A stretch of DNA of 64,000 nucleotides, from positions 267,273,692-267,337,691 of the forward strand of contig NC_081406.1 in the NCBI RefSeq assembly GCF_030272615.1, given 5' to 3'. Both the position numbers and the translations under genes were made by a program. The notes below the pieces were generated by a model. The model was not told the origin of the DNA. It made no database searches and saw nothing but the letters and a program-made list of their open reading frames with translations. The stretch is from Cryptomeria japonica. Lineage: Eukaryota > Streptophyta > Pinopsida > Cupressales > Cupressaceae. Positions 44,704 to 56,980 of the stretch are shown in pieces (positions within the stretch are counted from its first letter, which is position 1; every line of letters starts with the position of its first letter).

Positions 44704-46089
44704 TGTAATGTCCCCTTTTGGGATATACCTGATTTTTGCCCAAAAATAACAATTCTAACAAGACAATTTATTTACAAGGACTATTCTATAAATAAATTAA
44801 ACAATTGATATAAAACTTGGAGAAAATTGTGATTAATTAACATCAAATATTATGATCATAGGTAATCCCTATAGAATACAAAATATCCTAAATGCATGCA
44901 TATAAACCCATTTTCATAGATATTCCCAACAGAAAACCATATTATGAAATTTGATGGGAAAGCATGATAGGGCATCAGAAGCCTGTCTTCCTCAATCAAG
45001 CCCAAGGGTACAGAATGGACCTCCGAGTCATTCGGCCCCTTGGCCCCAAGTATTGGCACATTCATTTTGGGGTTGGCGTACTTGATGAGGGAACAAATAC
45101 TGTTGCATCTCCCTATCATATGTTTCACATTGGTTCCAAAAATGTGATTGCTTGCTGGAAATCAAATAGATAAATTACTAACATATATATCTTGGAGAAT
45201 TGGCAATCTGATTCCTTTGATAGTATAATTTGAGAAAATGGTGAGTGATGATTAAGTGATTGTTGATTAGATGGTCGATGAGTAATGTTGTAAAGAATGC
45301 TGGTTTTATATATTGGTGAATGATGATTGAATGAATACTGATTTGATAGAGTGATTTGATGATTGATTGTTTGCTTGATTTGATAATTTATGATTGCTTT
45401 TGTGGATTCATGAGAGATGATTGATAAGGCATCCTTGAAAGCTTGGAATGATTTCTCCTTTATACTTTATCAATAAGAGGGTCACCACCTTTCATAAGGA
45501 TTGAGTCACCACCCATCATTGCTGCCTTTTGAGAATAATAAATTATTTTCCAAATGGATCTCCCTTGGATGTCCTCCTCAAACGAAACCTTCTACCCTTT
45601 TTATCTTCCAATGTGGGGGAGGAGTCACACCTCTTCATCATGTCTGCCCTTTGCACAAATCACATCCTTTCACAATTACCACTGTTTGAAAGAGTAGAAC
45701 TCTTCATCATTTCTACCCTCTAAAAGAGTCGCAACCTTTCACAATTACCACCCTTTGAAAGAGTCACTACCTTACACAATCACCACCCTTTGAAAGAGCA
45801 CAACCCTTCATAATTTTTGCTTTTTGAAGGAGTCACTCCCTTATTTTATTCCCATTCCTTTTTTTTTCCATCAACTCTTTCTTGATTAACATGCTCCATC
45901 CTTTCTTCTTTTCTCCATATCCCCTTTCTAATGAACTCTTCTCCAATTTATATCTCATGTTTGAGGAAGTCACAACTCTTCATTTCATGCCTTTTGACAA
46001 TTCATTAAACTCAATTAAAAGTTAATTATATTTATTTTAATTTTATTATTATTCGTTATTAAATCCTTTTTCAAAAAGGGGACATTACA
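44704..46089 (-). repeat. 5' LTR (minus-strand sense) of the 40957-46089 element
   Basis: TGTAATGTCCCCTTTT and its reverse complement form 16-bp terminal inverted repeats. The PBS lies immediately outside the left end. Its interior carries several CACCCTTTGAAAGAG(C/T)AC-type short repeats (about 45680-45810). Confidence 0.75.
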
Positions 46090-46115
46090 GAAAGTTGGCT
46101 TTATCGAGGTGCATG

Positions 46116-46120
46116 GTGAG
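46116..46120. repeat. target site duplication GTGAG (left)
   Basis: GTGAG precedes TGTGATATCC at 46121 and recurs at 49552-49556 after GGGGACATTACA. Confidence 0.92.
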
Positions 46121-47184
46121 TGTGATATCCCTACCCAAATATTCAAATTACATACCTTATTGTATAAAATGTATTATAATAGAAAATGTATACATGATTT
46201 AATATATATATTTATTCTACTTGGAATTAAACTTGCCATAATAAATATATTATGCTGTTGGTATATTTCATATATACTATCTGACGCTACTTCATACACA
46301 TGTTTATGTTTATATGAAATATATTTGTATTATATAATATGTTTATCAATCCGTAAACACTAATATCACTTTATTGGCTAATATCCACATATAACCGATT
46401 ATCGATTAAGAACCATTTATAATCGTTTCCGTGAAACGACTTATGGTAAGCACTTAGTTATATTCCACCAATTTTCTGATGCAGTGTAAAGTATGAAACG
46501 GTATACAGTCAGCATGACTATTCGCAAAAGTCACGACCAAGGAGGCATCCATCCAATGTTGTATAAACAGGTTCATCATGATAAACAAGAGAGGATTACA
46601 AAAAAAAGGGCAGGGAGATAATTGCTGAAGAATTTACAGTTTGCATCCATCCTATACCACCAGTTCTGCTCAGGCCTTAACCAGGTATGTATGTTCTGAG
46701 GCAAGAGAACATGTCTATGGTATGAGTTCATAATTGCCTGCAATTACAATGATTCTAAATAATGACTACCATCATAATAGAACAAATAGAGATATACAAT
46801 TAATTGAAATAAGAAGCACCTACATATTATATTAATTAATAAGTAAACAAGAATCACAACTTATGCCATAGAATTATAATTCACAGTCAACTGTAATCAT
46901 GATAATGAACAGAGGTATTACAACAACTTCCAGAATACCAATATTCTTATATAATCACAATGATAAATTAATCAGCCTCTTATGTGTAACATGTATATAA
47001 ATGTCTATTTATCTTGATCAATCGACAACTTTCTTAAGTTGGTAATTAAGCAATCTATCAAATCATATAATCAATTCACAAATATATAAGTGACAATTAA
47101 ACCACAATTACATATTTAATATTAATGTAATCCAGGAGGGGGTGCATGGATGGATAGGGAAAGGCCTGTGTAAAACCATCGAGT
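46121..47184 (+). repeat. truncated 5' LTR of element 3
   Basis: TGTGATATCCCTACCC to about 47184, matching 48175-49240 almost throughout (for example GGCCTGTGTAAAACCA). The last 310 bp or so of the LTR are missing. Confidence 0.88.
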
Positions 47185-48163
47185 GTTCTAGTGGATCGTT
47201 TGACCAAATATGCCCACTTTATGGCTATATCTACAGAATACAGAGCACCTCAAGTTGCAGAAGTGTTCTTGAAAGAAGTGTTTAGACTACATGGACTGCC
47301 AAGGAACATTGTTAGTGACAGAGATAGCAGATTTCTAAGTATGTTTTGGCAAGAACTATTCCGTTTGACATGCACAAAACTGACACCTAGCACAAGTTAC
47401 CACCCTCAAACTGATGGACAGACGAAAATTGCATATTTATAGGTAGAAGGTTATTTGAGGAACTATGTTATAGGACAACAGAATGCATGGATGAAATGGC
47501 TACACCTCGGTGACAACTGTTACAACACCACACATCATCTATCCATTGGAATGAGTCCGCTCAAGGCACTATACAGTTGTGAGGCTTCTGTCGGAGGTTT
47601 GATCCTTTTAGAAAGCAAGGTACCAGGAGCCAAGGATTTTGTGCAACAAAATATGGGCATCATGAGAGTACTCAAAGATAACCTCCACCATGCACAAAAC
47701 CAACAAAAAATCTACGCTGACCGAAACAGGACTGATCGGGTTTTTGAAGTTGGAGATTGGGTATTCTTAAGATTACAACCCTATAAACAGGGATCTATTA
47801 AAGCCAGTGGAACAGAAAAACTAAAACCACGTTTCTACGGACCTTACAAAATCCTAAGGAAACTTGGAGAAGTAGCCTATGAATTGGAATTGCCCAAGAG
47901 CAGCAGGATCCATAATGTCTTCCAAAGGTCCTTGGCCAACAAATTATGCCATGTGAGGAATTGCCCCCTCTAGATGACGAAGGGAAACTCATCTTAGAAC
48001 CAGATAATGAGTGCTCAGCATGAGGGAAAAGAAGCTGAGGAACAAGACTATTCCAGAATATTTGATCAAGTGGAAGGGTCTACCAAAAGAGGACGCATCA
48101 TGGGAAGGTGCGGAAATCTTCGAACACCCAAACCTTAAGTTGCTTGAGGACAAGCAAATTTAG
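47185..48163 (+). pseudogene. integrase core and chromodomain of element 3
   Basis: The stretch opens at VDRLTKYAHFMAISTEYRAP. It has VSDRDSRFLSMFWQELF (second catalytic Asp) and STSYHPQTDGQTK, where the third catalytic residue Glu has become Lys. A TAG (near 47440) replaces the Trp codon seen in element 2. GPF/Y follows as [20 protein letters not shown] (47830-47890), then a frameshift near 47935. The chromodomain YLIKWKGLPKEDASWE (48058-48105) reads cleanly to TAG at 48161. The first catalytic Asp region is deleted. Confidence 0.85.
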
Positions 48164-48174
48164 GAGGGGAGGAC

Positions 48175-49551
48175 TGTGATATCCCTGCCCGAATATTCAA
48201 ATTACATACCTTATTGTATAAAATGTATTACAGTAGAAAATGTATACATGAATTTAATATATATATTTATTCTACTTGGAATTAAACTTGCCATAATAAA
48301 TATATTATGTTGTTGGTATATTTCGTATGTACTATCTGACACTACTTCATACACATGTTTATGTTTATATGAAATATATTTGTATTATATAATATGTTTA
48401 TCAATCCATAAACACTGATATCACTTTATTGGCTAATATCCACATATAACCGATTATCAATTAAGAACCATTTATAATCATTTCCGTGAAACGACTTATG
48501 GTAAGCGCTTAGTTATAATCCATCGATTTGCTGTTGCGGTGTAAAGTATGAAACGGTATACAGTCAGCATGACTATTCGCAAAAGTCATGACCACGGAGG
48601 CATCCATCCAATGTTGTATAAACAGGGTCATCATGATAAACGAGAGGGGATTACAAAAAAAAGGGGCAGAGATAACTGCTGAAGAATTTACAGTTTGCAT
48701 CCATCCTATACCACCAGTTCTGCTCAGGCCTTAACCAGGTATGTATGTTCTGAGGCAAGAGAACATGTCTATGGTATGAGTTCATAATTGACTGCAATTA
48801 CAACCTGCAATTACAATGATTCTAAATAACGACTACCATCATAATAGAACAAATAGATATATACAATTAATTGAAATAAACACCTGCAAATTATATTAAT
48901 TAATAAGTAAACAAGAAGCACAACTTATGGCATAGAATTATAATTCACAGTCAACTGTAATCATAAAAATGAACAGAGGTATTACAACAACTTCCAGAAT
49001 ACCAATATTCTTATATAATCACAATTATAAATTAATCAACCTCTTATGTGTAACATGTATATAAATGTCTATTTATCTTAATCAATCGACAACGTTCTTA
49101 AGTTGGTAATTAAGCAATCTATCAAATCATATAATCAATTCACAAATATATAAGTGACAATTAAACTACAATTACATATTTAATATTAATGTAATCCAGG
49201 AGGGGGTGCATGGATGGATAGGGAAAGGCCTGTGTAAAACCACCGAACGTTTCATCCCGAGATGGGTAGAGATCAGCGACCCTAGAAAATCCTTGAGGGT
49301 GTTATCCCAAAATAGGTATGCGCTTGGATCCAAAAAAAACCCTGAGGGAAGACGTTGTGCTGAGGTATCAAAGCAACCTATTCAGGATCATGACCCTTTC
49401 CAAATTGCATTAGTAATAAGGTCAACATAACTACACTAATAATATGTACTCAATTCAACACTTAATAAATTAAGTGATTTTGTTAATTTCAATTTTTTAT
49501 TTTTATTTTGCATTTAGAATATAGAAGTAATATTTACTTGGGGACATTACA
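48175..49551 (+). repeat. 3' LTR of element 3
   Basis: TGTGATATCCCTGCCC to GGGGACATTACA, 1,377 bp, followed by GTGAG. A few small stems (ACCCT/AGGGT, TTGGATCCAA) lie at 49275-49345 in the part deleted from the 5' copy. Confidence 0.92.
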
Positions 49552-49556
49552 GTGAG

Positions 49557-50789
49557 GAGTCGCATGTGTACTACTCAAGTCTCATTGGAAAAGCATCATT
49601 ATGAATATCAACATTAAAATATTATCCTAATCGAGTAATGGAATGCTCTAGTACAATTGACTATACAACTTCCTACCCCAATGTGAGGTTGGCCATCTAA
49701 TCATCCAGCATGGATTAATATTATTCTTGACCTTAAATTTATAGTTTGGTGAGCAAGGATGCAACTTGGATTCAATAAAGCCTAAGCCCAATAGAATGAG
49801 TTGTCTTCTGCTATCCAAATACAGTTAGTAGCCATTAATTTAGCGACAAGTGTATCTAGATTCTAAACCATCAATTTAACCAACACAATATCAATATTTA
49901 CCATACACGACTAAATCTAATGTATTCAAAACCCAATGGCTAGTTGCAACTAGTGCACGTGAAATTAATGGCACCATTTGCAACTTGTTACTTGCTTGGT
50001 TGTTCATTGTGTTTCTTGTGCAAATTGAGTCTATGTTTTTAAAAGCTGAGAACATTAAAGAGGATCAATGTATTACAGCACATACAGTGATAAATCATCA
50101 GTCCAAAGAATTACTTGCCTAGGGTATCCAAAGCCAGGCCATCATTTTCTTACAATTCACCTAGTTTTATGTGTTTTAGTGAATCTTCCCTTTGTTGTCG
50201 CTTTTATTGCAATGGTTGTTATTTTTGTCTGTGTTCCTCTTTCATCAAAACCAGTCAATTTCCCCTGAAAGCTTGCCCATTTGTACATTCAAACCCTTTC
50301 TACATAATTGTACATTGTCACCCAAGGTTTGGAACTATTCTAACCACTTTTCCCCCTCGCCAATTTTTGTCATACTATTTGCGTTAATTGGAGTTTTCAA
50401 CTCTAAACTCTTTAGCTTCTCCTGCTTCAGGCTTGTTTGTATGTCTTAATGTGCTTTTGCATCCCTTATTTTCAAGTCAATTCGATTCCATAAAGTAAAT
50501 TATTAATTTCCTGATTTTGCAGGTTCTGGTGCTTGTTTAGGCATGCCCATGCCATCAAACCTTCATTTCACCACCCCAACAATACTTTGGCATATACAAA
50601 TCATTTTGTGCAATAAATGACTCTTTCGCAACTATCATGACTCCGAATCATCATCCTTTTGCAATTTCAACCTTTCCCACAACTACAAAAACTTCAAAAC
50701 CTCCAAAATTCAATTTCTTGGTTTGTCGGCTCTCTACAGGTTTGACTAAAGATACTAATGCCTTAGTGACAGTTTGATCAGCGGCCTCT
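49557..50789. other. no recognisable feature
   Basis: No domain or repeat boundary seen. Overlapping short frames at 50068-50449 lack any family hallmark. Confidence 0.4.
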
Positions 50790-51848
50790 TGTCATATCCC
50801 CAGTTATAACCCTAGTGAACTCAAAGCATTGATAAATAGTATTACTAATACTAAATAGAATTTGATTATTTAACAATAGCTTAAGTTTTACAAGACTAAA
50901 ACACAATTAGACACTACAGTTCCGCTATTGATATACATGTATTGAACATGCTATGATTCATTTTTTCATTGCCTCGAATAAAAGTGCTATGATAATATAT
51001 TTTGAATCTATGTGATGCAAATGCATCCTAAGGTTGATGCAATCTGGCATCATCCAAAAGTAATTTCTTGCTTTGTTAGTTCCTTGCACACAAGCTTGAC
51101 TTGCACGCAGTTGTCTGTTACTATTTGTGTATATCCATTGGGCAATTTCGGTGGACTAGAGCAAACTTTGCTTCATCAGCACAGCTTTATTTCCTTGCAT
51201 GGACCTTATTGGCCTTTGCACTAGCCCTCTGGAAGCGTTTACCATCCTCACAGCTGTACATAACCTTTGTGCAACCTTGTCATAGGCTGTTTGGTAGGCT
51301 GTTTGGCCTTGTAGACATTATTAAAAACATTCATTCAATCCTACACTTTCGCATACCATTGCTCCTCGTACAGGTCTCACGCAACCCACACAACTGTTGC
51401 AAATTTCCTTGCACCATTCAACTCAATGGCATCATCTTGAGAAAGTCAACGGATGTCAGAATGTTATGTATGCAGTCAGATTGCCAAGATGACCACTGAG
51501 AGAACAAAGCTACCAAATTTTCTGCAAGGAAATTATGATTTGACTGGAGCATTTTGCAATCACAATCTAGTATTAGATTGCTCATCAGTTGAAATCTCAA
51601 TACAAAAGGCAATATTGCTTTCATGCATGTGCGAATTCATGTATGTACTTATATCCAATGGCTTCCAAACAATACAGGGCAAGAAGGGAAAACAAAAAAA
51701 TAATCCAAATCATTAAAAACAATGAAATTCTATAAATTTCGTGTTTTAGAACAACCAAAATATTTTTTCGATGCTATTCAATCCGGGCGTACTGCATCTA
51801 TGTTATATTTCCCAACGCAAAATTAAAACTATATATTTGGATATTACA
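50790..51848 (+). mobile_element. possible solo LTR with TGTCATATCCCC / GGATATTACA ends
   Basis: The left text TGTCATATCCCCAG and the right text TTTGGATATTACA resemble the LTR ends of element 3, about 1.06 kb apart. The neighbouring bases (CCTCT and GTGTT) do not form a target duplication, so this is only a suggestion. Confidence 0.3.
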
Positions 51849-52558
51849 GTGTTATTGATAGCAGCAAGAAGGGCCAATTTAAAAGCGTACCTGCTGAAGC
51901 TCGAAACTTACAGCCCGCGATAGAAGAATCGTGGGTTTGACAGGGAAAAAAATGAATTAGCGATACAGTTGACTCTATTTTGAACTGAGGTTCCAAGGAT
52001 TATGTTTATCTATCGTAAGAAATCCTCAAAAAAGCCCATATAATTTGTACTGTCTATGCAGCACTCTGGATGCACATTTGACGTATCTGGTAACTAATTG
52101 AATTACAAATTATAGATGATAGTCAATAATTAGGGGTACAAATGGATTAACAATTTTTATTTTAATGATTTATTAAAGAGTCATTATTATGCGGAAGGTA
52201 TTTCTATATGAATTTATTAAATTAATCCTAACCACTTAAATTTATATTGATTTTAAAAATAAAAAATATAATAAAATAAAAATATACATTTAATATTATT
52301 TATTAGAAAAAAAAATTATATTTTATTATTATCTATTTTTAATAAAGAAATTCTTAATATTATTTTTTTATAAATATATTATATTTTTGAGAACCGGATG
52401 AAAGCGAGCGAATATGTGAATATTTCGATACCCACTTCCCAAAAGTGCTCCCTCACACAGCGATACCTCTGGGGAATGGCAAAGTGATTAGCAAGAAAGA
52501 GAAGAAAAGGAGAAAGAGAGAGCAGCTTATGTGATCTCATCTTACCAGTCCCCAAGTT
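51849..52558. other. no recognisable feature
   Basis: Mostly AT-rich DNA (52130-52380 nearly all A/T). The right part, from about 52380, may be the leader of the LINE-type frame that follows. Confidence 0.4.
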
Positions 52559-54075
52559 GTGTTTTCTCGAAGGCGGGGCGCAACTTACCCTAGCAACATC
52601 CATAAGGGTGCAAATCCAAGGCAAAATTCAATAAAGGAATTATGTCCTTATGTGCCTCTTCCTAAGCCAAACCTTAATAGTGATTATCTCCCTCAATGGG
52701 TTTTTGAAAATGGAAGGTGGGTTGATAAATGTGCTCCTCCCAGCCAGAGGAATCATCGCAATTCAAATGTATCTAAGAGGAGATTGGTTTATGAACAAAA
52801 CAGTAATAAAGTCAGGATCTATCAAAGAGAGGCAGGATCTATCAAAGAGAGGCTGGAACTCTTCATTTCCCCCAGTTTCAAGTGTCAATTGTGTTCCTCT
52901 GGGAAAGGATAGGGTTTTCTCATCTAACAAAGCGAACCCAGATTTAACCTTGCGATCTAAGGCCAAATGTTTTGTTGAAATCTCATCAACCATGCTCAAC
53001 CCTATGTGGAACCTTTATTACAGATTAGGGCTTTTGGCCAAATGGAACGGCAAGGACCTCTCTGCCAGGGAGGCAATAGACTAGTGGTATTCATGGTTCT
53101 CGCGGGAGGTAAGCATCTCTCATCTTGAAAATGATGTTTTGTTCATTCTATGTAAGAATTCAGATATTAAAATCGAAATTCTTTCAGGCAAAGTTAGATT
53201 ATTTCAGGCACATTGTTTTTCCTGCATTGAATGGTATCTGAATTTTAACCTGCTTTTTTTAACCGAGGAGGATGCGGAAATGGGTGGATTTAGGCCCTCT
53301 CCCTATTGAATACCACCTCCCCCAAATTTTAGAAGTCATTGGTAATAAACAGGGAACCTACATTGGATGCGAAGGTCTTGACAGAGAAGACCAATATAAA
53401 CATATAAAATTGCTTCTAGAAATAAATCCAGATGTCAAAATCTTTGACCCAATGGAAATTATATTGGGTCAAGGGTCTTGGACTATTAATCCAATCCTTT
53501 ATGATGGATTCATTGACACAACATACATATTAATAAAAAAATTAAAAGATGGAGAACGATAATCGTGTTAAAGTGGAACCTTAGATTTCTAGGCCTAAAA
53601 TTATTGTTAAATTTAATGAAGGTAAGGGTAGATTCTAGCTTGAACCTGTCGAGGGTGCCCAATCGGAACCCCCAACCCCTTCCCTCCATGAACACTCAGA
53701 TATTAATTTAGTGCCCCATGACAAAAATAAGGAATCCTTGGAGATCCTTCTAAAATAAATTGATGCCCTTAGATCTGATATGGCTCACGATTTAGATAAA
53801 CTCAATTCTGTAGATATCAACCCTTGCTCCCCTGTTGACCCAGGGACGGGTATCCATGAGTCTCACACTCTGGTTAAGTAAATCAATCAAGATATTCCAC
53901 TGGAATTAGAATCATCATTAAATTTAGTTGGAATCAATAATGAGGAAATTCTAAGTCCTGGGGAGGAGGAAGAAAAACACTTCCTCATTCAAAAAAAATT
54001 GGACTCTATGGAGGAGGATGGGGAAGTGGTGGTAGATACTCCTAGTGTGGCCCCTCAACAACAAAAAACTCCATA
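52559..54075 (+). pseudogene. LINE ORF1-like (DUF4283-type) pseudogene
   Basis: Pieces in successive frames: YLPQWVFENGRWVDK (about 52700-52740), then NPMWNLYYRLGLLAKWNGKD and a stretch with DVLFILCKN and EWYLNFN (52998-53250). Another frame has KWVDLGPLPIEYHLPQ and IGNKQGTYIGCEG (53278-53370). The wording W/K-V-x-L-x-x-L-P-x-E-Y and A/V-I-G-x-x-x-G is that of plant LINE ORF1 (DUF4283) RNA-binding proteins. The acidic tail reads on to about 54075 with several stops. No endonuclease or RT follows. A 20-bp tandem duplication (52813-52852) sits in the first part. Confidence 0.5.
52813..52852 (+). repeat. 20-bp exact tandem duplication
   Basis: CAGGATCTATCAAAGAGAGG is present twice, head to tail. 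Twenty bases is not a multiple of three, so it shifts the frame of the LINE-type pseudogene. Confidence 0.95.
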
Positions 54076-54553
54076 ATATGATATATGTTGCAAATGAAGT
54101 GATTTGATCAAATAAACACCTTGTGAAGTACTAATTGCATGTCCAAGTAATCCTTCAAAATGCAAATATGGCAAAAAATAAATAAAATGTACCTAGGATA
54201 GAATCTTGAAAAGGTGCATGGATGGCTTGGTAGGGCTCCTTATCACCTTATCAATGCCACAAGAATCATGAAAATAAAAAATTATGATAAAAATTTGTGA
54301 GATTGGGAGTCAAAAAATAATATTTGATTCGAATAGCAATTAATGACACTTACACCATATAAAAAATGGCTTGCACCATTGTGAAGTGCACATGATCAAC
54401 TTTTCATCATTATTAGCTTTGATACGATATTAGAGTCACAATGGACACAATCCTTTAGGATCACCTACAAAACCAAAAGATGCCTTCTACAAGAGAGAAA
54501 CACAAGAAAAATAATGTTTGATTGTGGACACACTGGATTACATTGACATTAGA
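54076..54553. other. no recognisable feature
   Basis: Non-coding sequence between the LINE-type pseudogene and the copia insertion. Confidence 0.4.
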
Positions 54554-54558
54554 CTTAC

Positions 54559-54867
54559 TATTAGAGTTATCTTGTATTAGCTAATAATTATTTATTTAAT
54601 TATTAGTCTATTATACTCTAGTCTATTATTCTAATTATTAAATACTCTTTATCCCTTTAGGGTTTCTTTAGGGTTGCACATCTTTAGGGTTTCTATTCTC
54701 CTGTCATAAGGATTGTATTGTAACTTTTCTTTTTCATTCCCTCTTTGGATGATAATCTTTTTCTTCAGAGCCTTTTTTGTGTTCTATCTCCAATCTTCTC
54801 TTGTGACATATATTTTTCTTGCAGATGCTCTTGGGATCTCAGAAGTTGTACTTTCTCAACTTCTTCA
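54559..54867 (+). repeat. 5' LTR of the copia element
   Basis: TATTAGAGTTATCTTG to CAACTTCTTCA, directly followed by the PBS. It shares GGGTTTCTTTAGGGTTGCAC and CTCTTGGGATCTCAGAAG with the 3' LTR. Confidence 0.95.
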
Positions 54868-54878
54868 TGGTATCAGAG
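54868..54878 (+). promoter_or_regulatory. PBS of the copia element
   Basis: TGGTATCAGAG directly abuts the LTR; the twelfth base is T where C is usual. Confidence 0.9.
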
Positions 54879-56009
54879 TGTACATCTGCTGCTGCTTGTT
54901 CCTGATTTCTTTTCAGAAGATTTTCTCTGAAGGCAAGGGTTTCAATTTTTTTTAGAGGTTTTAGTTTGGATCTGGGGTATCTTTTTTGTTTTTGGGTATT
55001 CTGAGCTTAAACAGACCTCACCATTGAACTCAAAACACCCAAAAACCCCCATTTTCATATAACATTTGTCTATTTTGGACAACCTTAGCTCTGGGAATTT
55101 TTTTTTTGAGTTTGGCCCTTACATGCACGTTTTTTGAGGCAAAAATTAAAAATAAAAATAAAAGCACTTTTTTGGGCCTTTTAACGGCGTGCTCAGGTCG
55201 CACCCATTACTGCTAGTCGTTGGTGGTTTATTAAACCGTCGCGGCCAACTCTGCGGTTATCGCAGGCGGTGTCTTCCACCGCCTCCGCCTACGCCTTCCG
55301 CCCGCCGCCCTCTGCACAGCGCCTGACCACCTTCCGTCCAGGGCCACCACCATTCGTTTTACCGTGCTCGTCCACTGCCCGTTGCACCTCGCTTGTCCGT
55401 CGCCTCCCGCCCTCCACCACCACCTAGCCAGAGAGCCACCTCTCCTCCTCTTGCTTCCTCTTACAAGCCTTTTTGACAAGGGAGAGGTTTTTTTGTCCTA
55501 ACTTGGGCAAACTGGGTTGATTCTTTGAAAAAGAATAAGCACTAAAAAGCTCTTTTCGAGCTTTACTCAGATCTAGAGGTGAGATTTGCTGATTTTTTCA
55601 TCTGGTATATGTTTTCTGCCATCCACGTCAGTGCTCTTTTCTGCACTCTGGGAGCCATAACTTGGGCAAACGGACTCCATTTTCGGAAAATGAATAGGTG
55701 TCGGAAAGGTCTTGGAGAGCCCTTCTAAGATTTGGAGTTATTTTTTTCCAAAAAAATCATCAAGTACACAAGATAGTGTCTAACGCATTTTCTTTTCTCT
55801 TGTCTTCTTTTCTGGCTCTCAGATTATACTGGTTTTTTGTTTTACATATTGTGGGGGGTGTTATTTTTTACTATTTTATGTAATTTCCTTCAGAAAATAA
55901 CAACACCTAAACTAAAACAAAAAACAAAAAAAACCCTTCTGCATCTTCTGTCTAGTCTGAAAGATCACTTAATTAAAAAAATCAAGAGCAGGTTCAGGTA
56001 CAGGTACAC
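54879..56009 (+). other. long leader of the copia element
   Basis: About 1.1 kb without a protein. A strongly GC-rich patch at 55180-55450 (CCACCGCCTCCGCC and similar) contrasts with the rest and yields an arginine-rich minus-strand frame that is probably meaningless. Confidence 0.5.
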
Positions 56010-56980
56010 ATGGCAGATTCTTCAGTTGAGCTTCTTACATCCCAGAACTATCACCTCTGGAAAGCTTGTATGATAAGGATTCTCAGATCAAGAGGGTTGT
56101 GGTCATGTTTGGATGCGGATCAGCTGTTGTTGCAGCTTCCTTTTGAGATTCTTCAGCACCGCAATAAGATGGATGAGGCTATGGGTGTCATCTCCATACA
56201 TGTTTCAGACAGCTTGCTTTTTCAACTTAATGGTTTGCTCACTCCTCGAGCTATGTGGTCCAAATTTGAAACTCTCTTTAGTATTGTCAATGAGTTTAGA
56301 GCATTACAGATTGAGGCAGGGCTCTCTTCCTTGTTACCTGAGTCTTTTCCTCACATTGAGGACTTTCTGAACAAGTTTAAAACCAACATATCTATCCTAC
56401 ACAGTTGTGGTAAGAATAAGACAGACCCGGAGTGTATCTACCTGATTCTCTCTAAGCTTTGAGGTCCATATCAGATATTTGCTTCCACCTTTTATTCTAC
56501 TATGGATGCATTGGGTACATGCTTCACCATGCCTACTTTTGATGTGTTTTGTGATCACTTGACTTGTGAGCAGGCTCACCTATCTTGGTTGGACACTCTC
56601 ACGGGATCAAATCCAAAAGAATCGGTTGCTTAGACATCTAAAGAGAACAAGAAGCAGAAACCGAAGCCTAAGAAGGATTCAGCTGGCAGTGAGCATCCCT
56701 CCAAGCCACCACCTAAGTTTGATTTCAAACCGAAGTCCTATCCCAAATAGGAGCACTCTTCTAAGTCTGGTGAGTCTTCCTCCAAGACTAAGAAGAAACC
56801 AAATGAACTTTGCAGTTTTTGTGGCAAATAAGGTCATCCAGTTTCTCTCTCTTAGAAACAATTAAAGGCTTTGGAGGCAGCCATGCAGCAGCATCATATT
56901 TCTACTCCTTAGCCTCCATCTTCCTCTTCTACTAGGAAAGGACATGCTCTTTCTGCACGAGCTATTCTTCTGCATCCACT
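56010..56980 (+). pseudogene. gag of the copia element
   Basis: Starts MADSSVELLTSQNYHLWKA, the usual copia gag opening of the UBN2 family, with the first stop a TGA at 56460. The frame can be followed on through LTGSNPKESVA, a Lys-rich stretch and a knuckle CSFCGK-x-GHPVS in which the final Cys is missing. Stops occur at 56631, 56748, 56829, 56853 and 56910. Gag would package the element RNA. Confidence 0.88.

Larger units (their letters stand above)
40957..46089 (-). mobile_element. minus-strand LTR retrotransposon with degenerate interior
   Basis: Two homologous blocks, 44704-46089 and about 40957-42281, are in direct orientation. The right one has termini TGTAATGTCCCCTTTT and AAAAAGGGGACATTACA. 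GCTCTGATACCA at 44690-44701, next to it, is a PBS read on the minus strand, so the element runs right to left. The left LTR lacks its last 50-60 bp and no target duplication was found. The LTRs differ noticeably, so the element is old. Confidence 0.7.
46121..49551 (+). mobile_element. Ty3/gypsy chromovirus (element 3), internally deleted
   Basis: GTGAG flanks the unit. A 5' LTR truncated at about 47184 jumps straight into the integrase core. Integrase, chromodomain, purine tract (GGAGGGGAGGAC, 48163-48174) and a full 1,377-bp 3' LTR follow. The rest of the 5' LTR, PBS, gag, protease and RT were lost in one deletion. The matching duplication on both outer sides shows it was one insertion, later deleted. 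Confidence 0.9.

Noticed and set aside
45501-45723. Two overlapping frames in the 44704-46089 LTR
   Set aside because: No counterpart frame in the sister LTR and no domain.
55231-55479. Arginine-rich minus-strand frame
   Set aside because: By-product of a GC-rich patch in the copia leader; no family motif.
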